The translations under genes and the position numbers were made by a program. DNA of 64,000 bases from Ypsolopha sequella (lineage: Eukaryota; Arthropoda; Insecta; Lepidoptera; Ypsolophidae): NCBI GenBank assembly GCA_934047225.1, contig CAKOHE010000008.1:1-64000 (forward strand), written 5' to 3'. The notes under the pieces are model-generated. The model did no database searches, was not told where the DNA came from, and was given only the letters and a program-made list of their open reading frames with translations. This document shows positions 24,226 to 35,010 of this stretch, in pieces. Numbering within the stretch: position 1 is the stretch's first letter; the number at the start of each line of letters is the position of its first letter.

Positions 24226-25689
24226 TAACACTTTGTTCGAAATGAGTCTTCTGTTTTTTTTTTCATTCGCTGGCTGCTTAACCGTACCTCGCAGGTGAAA
24301 TATGTTAAGTCACTCATCCATCAATTAGCAACACCATATGCAGACCTAACATACTTTACCTCTGAGTACTACAGCTTCGCAAAAAAGAGTTTGACGCGGC
24401 GACAGGTGTAAATAAATACAGTGGTACAAGGATCCGATGGCGCGTAGATGATAGTGACAAGGGGGCCCAGCTGTGAAACAAGGAGTATTAGTCTATTAGA
24501 GTTCCGATTGTGGACACAACCAATCCACGCGTCATGAGATCCTTGTAGCACTGTATTTTGGTCGTAGCGTATAGTATGGCGTATGTGGTATAGCGCCCTC
24601 ATTTTATCTAAACTCTTTTGCCAAGCTGTACAAGTATTTAGTCGATAAGATAAAAAAAACGGTAATACAACTGAAATAGGGAAATCAAATTGCTAAAAAT
24701 CATCAGAAAATACGAGGTAGACAACTGTTTGTTACACATAATTAATGAAACCTAAAACATTATCTAAATTCAAAAATAGTTAAAATAAGATCGCCGTAGT
24801 GATGGGTAACGATCCGGGTTATACTTACTATAAGCAGATTAAGTAGGGACGTTTTTTTTGTTATAGTTTGAATGGTTTTTCATTGAATTTCGGTACAGAT
24901 TAATATATCGTTACAGATCTGATTGTGCTAAATTGATTATTTTGTTTCGTTAAAACAGTTACAACTATCAAAACTACGCAATAATGTGTCGTTATCATAA
25001 AATCGTATTCTGAACATAACCTCAAAAATAGACGCGACTATAAAATAATGGCGTCGCAAGGATGATGATGATGATTTTTAGTTATATTTCTGACCTTGGG
25101 GTCTAAAAATCACACATTTGCGTCCTATCCATATCCATAGTAACTATTGGTCCTTTTTTAGATGTCCCAATGTTAGCGAAATAGGTATTAGTAGGTAAAT
25201 ATCAATCTTGATTTGGCCAATAGTAGTAAGTAAGATATATTTAACATAGGGTAACTGGAAAATGAATAGGAGAGTCGATTTTTTTTTTTCCACGAATTCA
25301 TTTGTGCTGTATTTTCGGTAAAAGACAAGGAAAGAAAATGGCGTGCGCGCGGTTATCGAAGTCGTAGGTTATGTGGGTAATACAAGGTAACTTTTGTATA
25401 TTTTTAGATCTTTGCTGGTTCTAAATAAGTGTAAATAGCTACTTTTGGTTCTTATTGCCACCCGATTGGAACTTGTTTGCGTGTTGGAGTAGCATATTAG
25501 TGCACACTAGAACGAACCAAAAGAGCTGCAACATGAACCGTTATCACTACATGTGATATAATTGACAACAGGTGATTGTAAGCACCTGTTTGTCACTATC
25601 GGATCGCGTCGATTATACGCAGAACCAGCGACAGCGACATCCTGAGGACATTTTCTGGTAAATTTGACAATCCTATGTTGAAGCATTGG

Positions 25690-25895
25690 ATTGTCAAACT
25701 TTGCTTACCAAATAAAAAATAATAATTAATTTAATTTAGTATAATAATTATAAATAATCTTATCTTACAAATTTTTTATTTTTTCATTTAGTTTTTGTTA
25801 TTTAAAATGTGTATTTTTAAGGTATTTTCATGTGTTTTTACAATGGGTCTTTGTAACCTCAATAAAGAACTATTTTATTTTTTTATTTTATATTG
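25690..25895 (+). repeat. LINE-like 3' tail, copy 2
   Basis: Inverted partner of 3843-4060; here the end CCTCAATAAAGAACTATT reads forward and is followed by a T/A run. Confidence 0.6.
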
Positions 25896-26237
25896 GTACT
25901 AAAATAGCTAGTTTGCAACTAATTTAGAGTCTTTACCACCATAAGTGATATAGTAGTAGCGAAATACGTTCAAATGCAACTAGAAGTAATATCGTTCACT
26001 GATGTACCACTTGTTTAGACCTATAAGTTACAAAATGAGCTGCAAAAATCACTAAAGTGTTACAGTTATAACTGGGGTCGTTACACAAGAGGTTTAGGCT
26101 CTATTCATGCACATCATTCTTAGCTCGGAACTACTTTAAATAAAATACTTTTTTTACTAGAACAAAATGACACATAACTAAGTGCATGTAACATAATCCT
26201 AAAATACCATTAAACGAAACATTAAAATATTATCAAA

Positions 26238-26387
26238 TTAAAATAAACGTTTGGATTCATTACGCAAGCGTGCGTAATTGAGTTTGTTTGTTTGTTTGTC
26301 ATTGAGTTCCAACTCTTTAGAGAGATCTCCGCGGCAGCATGGGCAGCTCTTCGACCTGGTGGATTTAAATGCCAGCTTTATGCAGCC
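26238..26387 (-). CDS. Uhrf1: UHRF1-like, terminal exon (second half of RING)
   Basis: The acceptor GTTTTCAG at 26388-26395 is followed by 49 codons and TAA. The peptide starts GCIKLAFKS and contains CPCCR, the last zinc-binding pair of a C3HC4 RING, then a short tail (LSKELELNDKQTNKLNY). It joins in phase 0 to 27602-27700, giving the complete RING spacing C-X2-C, C-X-H-X2-C-X2-C, C-X2-C. UHRF1 is a nuclear protein that reads hemimethylated DNA through SRA and ubiquitinates histone H3 through this RING. This exon is intact, although the gene has lesions upstream. Confidence 0.82.
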   Translation of the reverse strand, partial: GCIKLAFKSTRSKSCPCCRGDLSKELELNDKQTNKLNYARLRNESKRLF

Positions 26388-26689
26388 CTGAAAACAGACA
26401 AAATAGCACTCTGAAACAATATAGACCGCACTATGGTGTAATGGTAAAGAAGGATTCAAATTGAAATACACATTAACAAAATTAAGTTGTAGACAGTAGC
26501 AATGAGTACTCGTACATCCACTTTCCACCACCGATTTTAGGTCGCAATGTGTCACATAACGCAACGCAGGAGGCCAGGTTAAGGCGCTACGGAAAAAGAT
26601 CGACACTTTTAGAACTTCTATATCTACTTCGGTAAATAATGTAAAGTTTTGATAAAATAGTATATTATTTTTGGAATCTTTCTCTAGGG

Positions 26690-27003
26690 ATCTGTTAAAA
26701 CAGAAACGCGATTGGAGAATTTCGGCTCGATAGAAATATTTATTGAAATGAGGTCTTTATCGACACCAATTCTCCTGGTTTGACAATTTAGAATGACATA
26801 TGGACTGCAATTATATTTTATTAGATTGGTTTTAACAGTATCTAGGACCTGGTTAAACGAAATTTTGATAGCATTTTTAGTACATTTTATATTAATAAAA
26901 AACCGACTTTTTGCTACTTTTCCACGAATCCGTCCTTCTTGCACTGAGGGTTTTTTCGCATATGGAGTAACAGGGACGCTAAAACTTTTATATATCGCCT
27001 TAA
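26690..27003 (-). mobile_element. Diverged relative of the 416-bp TTAA MITE
   Basis: Resembles 22990-23405 along most of its length at perhaps 65-70 percent identity (shared TTGAAATGAGGTC, TCTCCT.GTTTGAC, TTATTAAAA blocks). The right end reads ATATCGCC followed by TTAA (27000-27003); the left end is eroded. It lies in the last intron of the UHRF1-like gene. Confidence 0.65.
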
Positions 27004-27185
27004 TTGTCTGGTTTTCTATTTTGCTTGCTCTTTCGTACTCAGCAAGCTTATCGAGCAAGTATGATAAAAAGGCAACGGTAAGCCTATATACTAACACTAT
27101 TTCATGTTACAAGCGCTGATATTCAATTCACATGTCTATTAAGAGTCGATTCTCCAGATTTGTAACTAAATGTTAAGAAACAATT

Positions 27186-27445
27186 CCATCCATCAGCATG
27201 TGTTCGTCCACTGCTGGACATAGGCCTCTCCAATATTTCGCCACCCTCATTAAAGAGCGTAATTCATGGTGGGTGGGTTGCCCATACTCACACACGCTGG
27301 GCAGACGGGTTGGTGAGCGCCATTATACTAAATCTATGGTGAGCGCGATGCCGGAACCATCGCACCAGTGACGCCGCACCAGGGGCCGGCAATTGGGGAT
27401 GGATATACCGCCATCAATCGGTCTCAGGCATGGCGGGCCACCTGG
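27186..27445 (-). mobile_element. LINE 3' end, - strand
   Basis: On the - strand it ends with GTCCAGCAGTGGACGAAC, a phrase ending many lepidopteran RTE-like LINEs (C-terminal VQQW). An internal block with GCTCACCAACCCG and CTGCCCAGCGTGTGTGAGTA is shared with 43868-44112 in the opposite orientation. No frame remains open. Confidence 0.65.
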
Positions 27446-27601
27446 CATTGTGCCTGTTTGAAAAATGCCAAATTCTACCATATGACGAAGATTTGTCAAC
27501 TAGCACAGTAGCGAGCGTTTAGAAACTGACGACGCCGTAAGCAAAATATCGAATTTTACTATTTGTCAGCGACATAATAGAAATCGATTAATTATTCTTA
27601 C

Positions 27602-27700
27602 CAAACAGAAGTTGTGAAGACAGGCAGTAGTCACCGGAGTCACCGCCACCTCTTGACAGATGATGCACAGAAACACTTGAGTCACGTGTTCCACGAACTC
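27602..27700 (-). CDS. Uhrf1: UHRF1-like, first half of RING
   Basis: 33 codons between acceptor ATGTTTTAG and donor GTAAGAAT, phase 0 on both sides. The peptide EFVEHVTQVFLCIICQEVAV then TTACLHNFCL matches the UHRF1 RING entry (F.C..CQE, P.TT.C.HN.C). It supplies the first zinc ligands and joins the terminal exon so that C-LG-C completes the ligand set. No lesion. The preceding intron begins with a GC donor at 30695-30701. Confidence 0.85.
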
Positions 27701-28589
27701 CTAAAACATTCAAGAAGAAGCTTGTCTGATTTTACGCCAGTGTGATGGATTTGTAGACGTTTAAAAATCGGTGATACTCGTACACACGCGAGGTAAACCC
27801 AAACTATGTACGTAAATAGTGATTTCAATAATAACCCATAACCACATCTACCTATAGCACAAAAACATCTTTCGCAAGACAACAATATACTAGACAAGCT
27901 ACGTATCTGTATAAAATAATCAACAAAGAGCTTAATATATATTGCAATACTTTTTATGAATGTAAAAAATTAGTAACTACTTGGATACAAAAATTGAATT
28001 ATAACGAGACGGAGAATTTAATAATTGTCATTGAATAGCCTATGTCGATATCGAATAGTCATCATAATTAACAAATTATTTAACAAACTTATTCCAAAAT
28101 TGCATAAATTGTAAATATGCACACATAGTCACACACATCTCACATACACACATCCCACATACACACACATACCCTCTCACACTTACAAATTCAGCCTAAG
28201 TAAGTATATACTAAACTTTTCTTTTCTTTTTTATATTTATAATAATTTGTTAGTCACCTCTGTAAATAATAGTTTTGTTTATCACTTAATTTTGTATTTT
28301 AGTTATAGGAGAGCGGGGACTCCTGTTACAGGTATTTTCATACCCAATAGGAGAACTCAAACTCAGTTTATTTAATGAAGTAAGCTTAAGAAATAAATAA
28401 TTTTTCATTTTTTTTTTTTTTTTTTCAATAATGTTTTAAGAGGCTATTTATATAAAATAGGAGTGCTTTTTATATAATCTAGAATATATAATCTAAGGCA
28501 AGGGTCTTCAACCTTTTAGACACCAAGGGCCAAGGATAAGTGCCTTTGATTTACACGAGCCAAAATAAAAATACATTTTTACGTTTTAA
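27701..28589. other. UHRF1-like intron, no distinct feature
   Basis: AT-rich intron. A CA-rich microsatellite-like stretch (ACACACAT phrases) lies near 28115-28185. Confidence 0.5.
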
Positions 28590-28815
28590 AAATTCCAGGG
28601 TTTGTTATTGGAAAATATGCCTGGATAATTTTCTTTTTCGATAGAAATTGTTACTTTTACACTTTTTCTCCTTGTTTGACGAATAGGAATCAGGAACTTG
28701 TGCAGAACACAAACATACATATTTTATTAGAACAGTTTTAACAATATCCAGACTTTGGTAAACTTTTTCGATTTATAAAAAAGTAGTAGATTGTTTGCCT
28801 CAGGAGCAAACAACT

Positions 28816-29206
28816 ATTTTTTCAATGCATGTGCTCGTAAAGGCCCAATTTTTATGCATCAAAACAGACAGTCGATTATTTTGCCCTAGGGCTTTATTAT
28901 TATTATTTTTTTTAATTCATTTACAATAGTTGGCTAACCTGCAGCCTTTCCTGTGTACCATAGACGTTATACTTTTTTTTCCACTGTTTAACGGCTCTGG
29001 ATACAATCCTTTTGAGCCAATCATAATTTAAAGTTCACAAGATTATATTTGTTTTCATTTCCTCACACTATGCATTGAAAAATGTAGTATGATACACGGG
29101 CGTAAAAGCAATAAATTACTCGGTTACGTTTAAAACACTCGCTACGCTCGTGTTTTAAATCGTCCCCGTAATTTATTCTTTTGCGCCCTTGTAGCATAAA
29201 CTACTA
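28816..29206 (+). mobile_element. About 390-bp composite hairpin MITE, copy 1
   Basis: One of six copies. It begins TTTTTTCAATGCATGTGCTC and ends TAGCATAAACTACTAT. The first part is bounded by inverted TTTTCAATGCAT motifs; the second is a long hairpin with AAAACACTCGCTACGCTCG at the tip. No ORF of note. Confidence 0.8.
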
Positions 29207-29884
29207 TAAAAGCGAGAGTGTTTCTTTGAATCCAGAGCGGAGCGAAGGATTCTAGAGTAAGTAGAATCCCGAGCGTAGCGAGGGAAGAATCCTGAACGCA
29301 GCGTGGGATTCAAAGTACGTGACTCGAGCTTAAGGCCCTACGCATCCAACACAATAATCGTATTAAGTAATTTTGAACTCAATGATATTGTCAGAAAGTC
29401 TACATTAGAACGCTCGCTTCATGCGCTGCGAGCACGCATAATCAGTGAATTTGCGAGGTTTTTCTGGAATTTCTGAAAAAGTATTGAGAAATAAATAAAA
29501 ATGGGTCTATAAGTGTCTTTAGTTATCTGTAAAGAAAATTCAGAAAAAGCTTTAATTCTCTCCGTTGAACACCTTTGCTATAAACACATTTATTCGCAAT
29601 TTGACGAGCTTACTTTGTGATTTTTTTCTATCGAGTGAATTTAACTCAATTACGTTTTTAGATCAACTTGTGTCTAGAGTTTATCCTCTATTGTAACATA
29701 TATTTAACTTGTATTTGAATGAGATATTGAACTGACAATATTAATTAAACAAAATGCTCATTTTGGAATGGCAGGGCCTTAAAACAGTTTTTTTTCCCGA
29801 GGTGGACACTCTACTTTTTATCACCTTCTATGAGAAAATAAATAAGTAGAACTTATGAGTAAGAACAGCAAGTATATTTATTTA
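29207..29884. other. Intron filler with repeated GAGCG(T/A)AGCGA phrases
   Basis: At 29225-29315 the phrase GAATCC..GAGCG.AGCGA.GGATTC recurs about three times in degenerate form; a similar cluster is at 39650-39735. No gene. Confidence 0.5.
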
Positions 29885-30701
29885 CATAAAATTAGGAACA
29901 ACTTTTTCTCTTTCGCCCTGATTCCGTCCCTCTCGTAGTCGTACTGCGAGTTTTTCCGCTTGGCGTGACAGTGACCGTTGAAAAATTCACTGACGCTTAT
30001 TGAAACCCATTTCCCAAACAAACATTATCTTTTTATGATCGATATTTTTTTAGACTTTTTTTTCAGCCTTTTCCAGTCTTTTTTGGAAAGTTTTTGCCTG
30101 CATAATGGTTCTTAAAGAGATGCGAAATTGATAAAAAGTTAATTTTTCAAGAGGATGCTTTGTTACAATAGTTAGGCTTAGTTGTCCACAATATAACTCA
30201 TCATCGTTCAGGGACTAAGGAATACTTCATTCACCGTCAACAGTGATAGATAACATCCATTAAAGAAATTCATATAAATGTATACTTCGTAAAATACGAA
30301 CCCGGTTGAGCTCCTTGCATCCCGATTTCCTTCTAGGTTTATACACCGCAATATACGTTAATTTGTGTACTTCGTACCATTGCAGTTATATTGGAAATTT
30401 CCCAAATGTTTTCGTTCTTGACGTAACTTTTTACATTATTCCTCAGGCTTGGATTAGTTTTTGGGGAGAACACAAATCTTTGTAATTATTAAATATTTGT
30501 GATACATAAAATACGCGTCGTGTTCCATCCATTTTTATTTCAAGTTGTGAACAGGTGGTTAACGTATCAACAATTTTTTCTTCTGCGATTCCTCTTTATG
30601 GCAATAAAACTATTTTAGATTTTTTGAAAACCAAACCAAACCAAACCCAAGTCTTCCCACGTACACGGGCCTGCATATCTCTATTAAATGAACACACTTG
30701 C

Positions 30702-30910
30702 CTTTTTTCCGCTAGTCTTGCAAATATCCAGACGCTCCTCCCACAGCTTGGCGTTGATTTCATCAGCTTTCACCGCTTCCAACTCCTTTTTACTGAGCAC
30801 GTTCACTACGTCTGCCTCTTCAGATTTCTGTTTATTCTTAGCCATTGCGAATATACTCGCAATCTTTTTCTTAGGGCTTTCGGTAACACTACTATTGGCA
30901 CTTTTTTAGC
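30702..30910 (-). pseudogene. Uhrf1: UHRF1-like linker exon with in-frame TAA
   Basis: About 70 codons between SRA and RING. The coding text includes VTESPKKKIASIF and LSKKELEAVKADEINAKLWEE, matching the UHRF1 pre-RING linker. With the canonical acceptor (TTCCAG at 30911-30916) and the phase-1 donor of 35498-35723, the frame is right for everything downstream, but its second codon is TAA (30906-30908). The donor is AAG|GCAAGT, a GC-AG intron. The stop would remove the RING. An unseen micro-exon or base error could also explain it. Confidence 0.75.
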
Positions 30911-31164
30911 CTGGAATGCAACAAAGATGAATGTTGGACGGTTGAACGAGTATCTATGACGAGAGTAAGGTTTCTTGATGATTAATACTGCATGGTGATG
31001 AGCTGATACAGTAACTCGAATGTGAGAAGTCAGATACACAGACGTAAAAAAGATGTAGTTTTACATTTTATAAATAATAATAAATTAGTTACAAACAAAC
31101 ATACAAACAAATATTTTTATTTCGGACTAGGCCATAGGTGTTAGTACTACAAACAACTTATTAA

Positions 31165-31842
31165 CCCGTCTAGTGTCCTATGATCAAACGTATGATCATA
31201 AGAAATTGAGTGCCCGTAGTGTCCTAAGATCAACCGTTTGATCATAAGCGGGCGTTCCGAAGTTGCCGCCACATACGTCAGAGTATTTTGGAGCAACTTT
31301 GGAGCAAAAATTGTCTTTGATTTCTCACATTGTTGACAACATTTAGGCGTAAATGATTTCCGGTTTGGAGTGAATGAATTTTAGAAACATTTTGCTCAGT
31401 GAAAACGCAACCGGCATCGAGTTTGTTTACGTCCGTAAATATTTAATTATTGTGAAGTATTTACTGAGTATTTCAATAAAAAAATGTATGTAGTCTACGT
31501 GTAAACTAATTTTGATTACGTGAGTGTAAAAACAAATTCTGAAATTAGTGTAAATGAAGTGTTGTGATGAAAAATGTGACAAAAGATGGCGGAAAAAAGT
31601 GAGAGCTGAAACTATATCTAAGGATATTTTTCCTTCGGATTGTTGCCTAGGTATGAAAATTACATGAGAAGATGGCAAATTTTATGTAGATTTTTAGAAG
31701 ATATAACATATTCGGTAATAATGATTGCAACTTAACTAAATCCGAGCATTTCTAACAACAAGTCGCTCAAAATCTCGCTTGGCGCGATGTATGGGGACAT
31801 TTCGGGCACTTGGAATTCCCTTCTATGGGGACATGCAAAAGG
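31165..31842. mobile_element. TTAA-bounded element, piggyBac-like MITE candidate
   Basis: Flanked by TTAA at 31161-31164 and 31843-31846. The ends share the pattern CC..(T)..GTCC in inverted orientation (CCCGTCTAGTGTCC and CCTTTTGCATGTCC). There is an internal direct repeat with ATGATCAAACG / TTTGATCATAAG near 31180-31250. No transposase. The assignment rests on the target site and weak end similarity. Confidence 0.45.
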
Positions 31843-32517
31843 TTAACTATGTTAGTATAAATAACCTATATTAGTGTAAACTACTTTGGGACTCTGTCCA
31901 TATGTACTGAGACCCAGTTTCTCAGGATTGAACTATCAGTCCTGTTAGCAATATTGTTCAGGAGACCATTGACGCTGCCGCGCGTCCTGTGCATCAGCGA
32001 GGCAGTTCTGTTGCGTACTATGGCTCTACTATAGTCGAGTCCAGAATTAGGCGAACTAACTTGACAGTTCATTGTACACTAATGTTGCCACAGTTTGGCT
32101 AGTGCTGTTAATATCGATGTTTAAAAAGTCTAGTTAATCATTATTATTGTGTTTGGAATCAAACTAATAATTTTACTAATCAAAATAATAATAATAAAAA
32201 TTGATTAAATTCATTAAAATCGAACACATAACGGATTTGGAATTATCATCGACGATATAATAGCGTTTGTCTCTATCGCACTGTCATATTTGCCAGAAAG
32301 AAAGGGATGAATGCTATATGTATGGTACATGAAATGTACTAGCATGAAAGCTATGTGTATGAAATGTAATGTATTATAGTAGCCCGACAGATACCACCTA
32401 AAAGGATCACAATGGCCTGTTGTAATAACATCATTATTTTTAAATATTATTAGAGTGCAATACAAACTAGAAAATATCAATCAGAAACAAACCCAAAGAC
32501 AAGAATATGAAAAAATT

Positions 32518-32589
32518 CCCCGGGCCAGGATTCGAACCTGCGACCTCTTGTTATCAAGACAAGCGCGCTACCAATTGCGCCACCGAGGT
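32518..32589 (-). other. tRNA-like body, unit 1
   Basis: 72 nt fold as a near-cloverleaf: D stem GCGC/GCGC, anticodon stem CTTGT/ACAAG with loop CTTGATA, T loop TTCGAAT. The triplet in anticodon position is TGA. Three mismatches (acceptor pairs 1 and 5, T-stem outer pair), a pyrimidine at position 37 and no long variable arm argue against a working tRNA. Box A TGGCGCAATTGG and box B GGTTCGAATCC are intact. Confidence 0.7.
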
Positions 32590-32912
32590 TCCTACCCGGA
32601 CCGGTGAATTCTTCCATCATACTTGTCCACTGTTATTTTTGCTTCTGCTTGATATACTAGCTTGTACAACACATATAGAACGCTCACGAGGGCGTTATGT
32701 GATTTCACGCCTTGTTCTTAGAAACAGATGGCGCTGTCGTCGCTACAATATTGTTGCTTCAGACAGTTAAGAAATTCACAGTTCTCATTAACTAAGATTA
32801 TGTTTATTTTGCGAAATCCATCGCTATGAATACTCTAAATATTATTAGAGTGCAATACAAACTAGAAAATATCAATCAGAAACAAACCCAAAGACAAGAA
32901 TATGAAAAAATT

Positions 32913-32984
32913 CCCCGGGCCAGGATTCGAACCTGCGACCTCTTGTTATCAAGACAAGCGCGCTACCAATTGCGCCACCGAGGT
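32913..32984 (-). other. tRNA-like body, unit 2
   Basis: Same sequence and structure as unit 1, exactly 395 bp downstream. Confidence 0.7.
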
Positions 32985-33307
32985 TCCTACCCGGACCGGT
33001 GAATTCTTCCATCATACTTGTCCACTGTTATTTTTGCTTCTGCTTGATATACTAGCTTGTACAACACATATAGAACGCTCACGAGGGCGTTATGTGATTT
33101 CACGCCTTGTTCTTAGAAACAGATGGCGCTGTCGTCGCTACAATATTGTTGCTTCAGACAGTTAAGAAATTCACAGTTCTCATTAACTAAGATTATGTTT
33201 ATTTTGCGAAATCCATCGCTATGAATACTCTAAATATTATTAGAGTGCAATACAAACTAGAAAATATCAATCAGAAACAAACCCAAAGACAAGAATATGA
33301 AAAAATT

Positions 33308-33379
33308 CCCCGGGCCAGGATTCGAACCTGCGACCTCTTGTTATCAAGACAAGCGCGCTACCAATTGCGCCACCGAGGT
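33308..33379 (-). other. tRNA-like body, unit 3
   Basis: Same sequence and structure as units 1 and 2. A fourth, inverted partial copy of its 3' end is at 33638-33655. Confidence 0.7.
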
Positions 33380-34217
33380 TCCTACCCGGACCGGTGAATT
33401 CTTCCATCATACTTGTCCACTGTTATTTTTGCTTCTGCTTGATATACTAGCTTGTACAACACATATAGAACGCTCACGAGGGCGTTATGTGATTTCACGC
33501 CTTGTTCTTAGAAACAGATGGCGCTGTCGTCGCTACAATATTGTTGCTTCAGACAGTTAAGAAATTCACAGTTCTCATTAACTAAGATTATGTTTATTTT
33601 GCGAAATCCATCGCTATGAATACTCTAAATATTATTATCGAATCCTGGCCCGGGGAATTTTTTCATATTCTTGTCTTTGGGTTTGTTTCTGATTGATATT
33701 TTCTAGTTTGTATTGCACTCTAATAATATTTAGAGTATTCATAGCGATGGATTTCGCAAAATAAACATAATCATTATTTTTGTATTTTATTCCTAATTTG
33801 AGGAGAAAGTATCGTAAATATCCGCTTTAAACAGTACATCCTTCAGATCATATTATATCATATAAATTGCTGTAGTTCGTCCCTATTTGGTAAGTATGTA
33901 TGAGTGTGAAAGTTTCGACGAAAATTACTTGATAAAACATAAATAGAATCAGATTTATAAAAGGCACAAGGTTATATCGACATATTTGTGTCGACATAAA
34001 CCTATCACTATTTATTTTTTCCTATGTCTGGCAACATTTTCGGCTGTCAAGTTAGTTCGCCTAATTCTGGACTCGACTTTAGTTACGAGCCAATGTCGTC
34101 TTTTCGTTCCCACATGAATGCCGAAATTTATTTATCTGGCTCTTCGCGTGTACTGACATACTTTTCACCTTCTAATGCATTATAGACAACCGTTTCGTTT
34201 GTTTGTACTCGGACAAT

Positions 34218-34518
34218 AATAGTAGTTTACGCCCGTGTATCATACTACGTTTTTCAATGCATAGTGTGAGGAAATAAAACAAATATAATCTTGTGAACTT
34301 TAATTTGTAATTGGCTCAAAAGGACTAGGTATCCAGAGCCGTTAAACAGTGGAAAAAAAGTATGACATTTATGGTACACAGGAAAGGCTGCAGGTTAGCC
34401 AACCATTGTAAAAAAATAAAAATAAAAAAATAATAAAGCCCTAGGGCAAAATAATCGACTTTCTGTTCGGTTTTGATGCATGAAAAGCGGGCCTTTACGA
34501 GCACATGCATTGAAAAAT
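34218..34518 (-). mobile_element. Composite hairpin MITE, copy 2, hairpin module deleted
   Basis: Same family as 28816-29206 in inverse orientation, but the text jumps from AATAGTAGTTTA to CGCCCGTGTATC, so about 85 bp of the hairpin module is missing. The rest is full length. Confidence 0.8.
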
Positions 34519-34756
34519 TATTTGAGTAATTGATGTACCTACCTCTTAGCAATACTCTAGATAACCGTTCAAAAATTAACACTTTCTTCAGGTTCTAACA
34601 CTGACAGCAGGATAACGTAGACAATTTTCAACGCGTGCAACAGAGATGGCGTTAGAACCCGTATCGCGACCCCTAATTTATGAACGCGGCTGGCATGTTG
34701 CTTTTTGAGTGGATAGGGCCCGGCCTATTTCCGGAAGTCTTTAGTTAAAGACAGTT

Positions 34757-35010
34757 CAGAATCATATCCAATCCAATCCATCAGCCAATATCGGCCCACT
34801 GCTGGACATAGGCCTCTCCAAGGGTACACCACATTCTTCTATCCTCGGCCATCCTCATCCAGCCACTACCTGCAATCTTTTTTAGTTCGTCAGTCCAGCG
34901 AGCTGGCGGGCGTCCTACACTGCGTCTGCCGGTTCGTGGTCTCCACTCGAGAACCTTTCTCCCCCATCGGTTGTCGGTTCTTCGGCTAATGTGGCCAGCC
35001 TACTGCCATT
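34757..35010 (-). mobile_element. RTE-like LINE 3' end, - strand
   Basis: On the - strand it reads AGHISRRTDNRWGRKVLEW, then SVGRPPARWTDELKKIAGS, ending LGEAYVQQWADIG: the conserved C-terminus of abundant lepidopteran RTE-type reverse transcriptases. It has an in-frame TAG before AGHI and is followed by the 3' end near 34757. Confidence 0.8.

Larger units (their letters stand above)
23410..26237. other. Intergenic: repeats only
   Basis: Lies between the MITE and the last UHRF1-like exon. Two shared repeats are listed separately (24085-24225 and 25690-25895). An open frame at 24369-24602 (-) is unrecognised. No exon or RNA gene was found. Confidence 0.45.
28590..29985 (-). mobile_element. Diverged 416-bp-family MITE, split by later insertions
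   Basis: 28590-28757 matches one half of the family (TTCTCCTTGTTTGACGAATA block) and 29885-29985 matches the other end (TTTCGCCCTGATTCCGTCCC, then CGCTTGGCGTGACAGTGAC). The 1.1 kb between includes the composite repeat at 28816-29206, so this is an old copy interrupted later. Confidence 0.6.
32442..33770 (-). mobile_element. tRNA-like SINE array: three 395-bp units plus inverted fragment
   Basis: Units start at 32442, 32837 and 33232 with exact 395-bp spacing and appear identical. After 33637 the sequence turns round: 33638-33770 is the reverse complement of a stretch crossing a unit junction (equivalent to about 32798-32930). The whole block is flanked by TCATTATTTTT at 32431-32441 and 33771-33781, an 11-bp direct repeat. 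Each unit has a tRNA-like body with pol III boxes on the - strand. A long direct repeat at the ends together with a 5' inversion (relative to the pol III direction) is the signature of LINE-mediated retrotransposition of a multimeric RNA; that mechanism is inference. Confidence 0.85.
32033..34078. repeat. 35-bp perfect inverted repeat bracketing 2 kb
   Basis: AGTCGAGTCCAGAATTAGGC with 15 more bases (32033-32067) is repeated exactly in inverse at 34044-34078; a weaker match (AATGTTGCCA) continues inside both arms. The tRNA-like array lies between the arms. Possibly a DNA transposon whose terminal repeats these are, hit later by the array. A 63-codon - strand frame overlapping the left arm (31881-32072) is unrecognised. 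Confidence 0.7.

Noticed and set aside
30555..30959. 134-codon + strand ORF
   Set aside because: Antisense to the UHRF1-like linker exon, which has better support.
32507..33560. Three identical 87-codon + strand ORFs as a tandem gene family
   Set aside because: They read antisense across a tRNA-like body and repeat only because the 395-bp unit repeats; no protein similarity.
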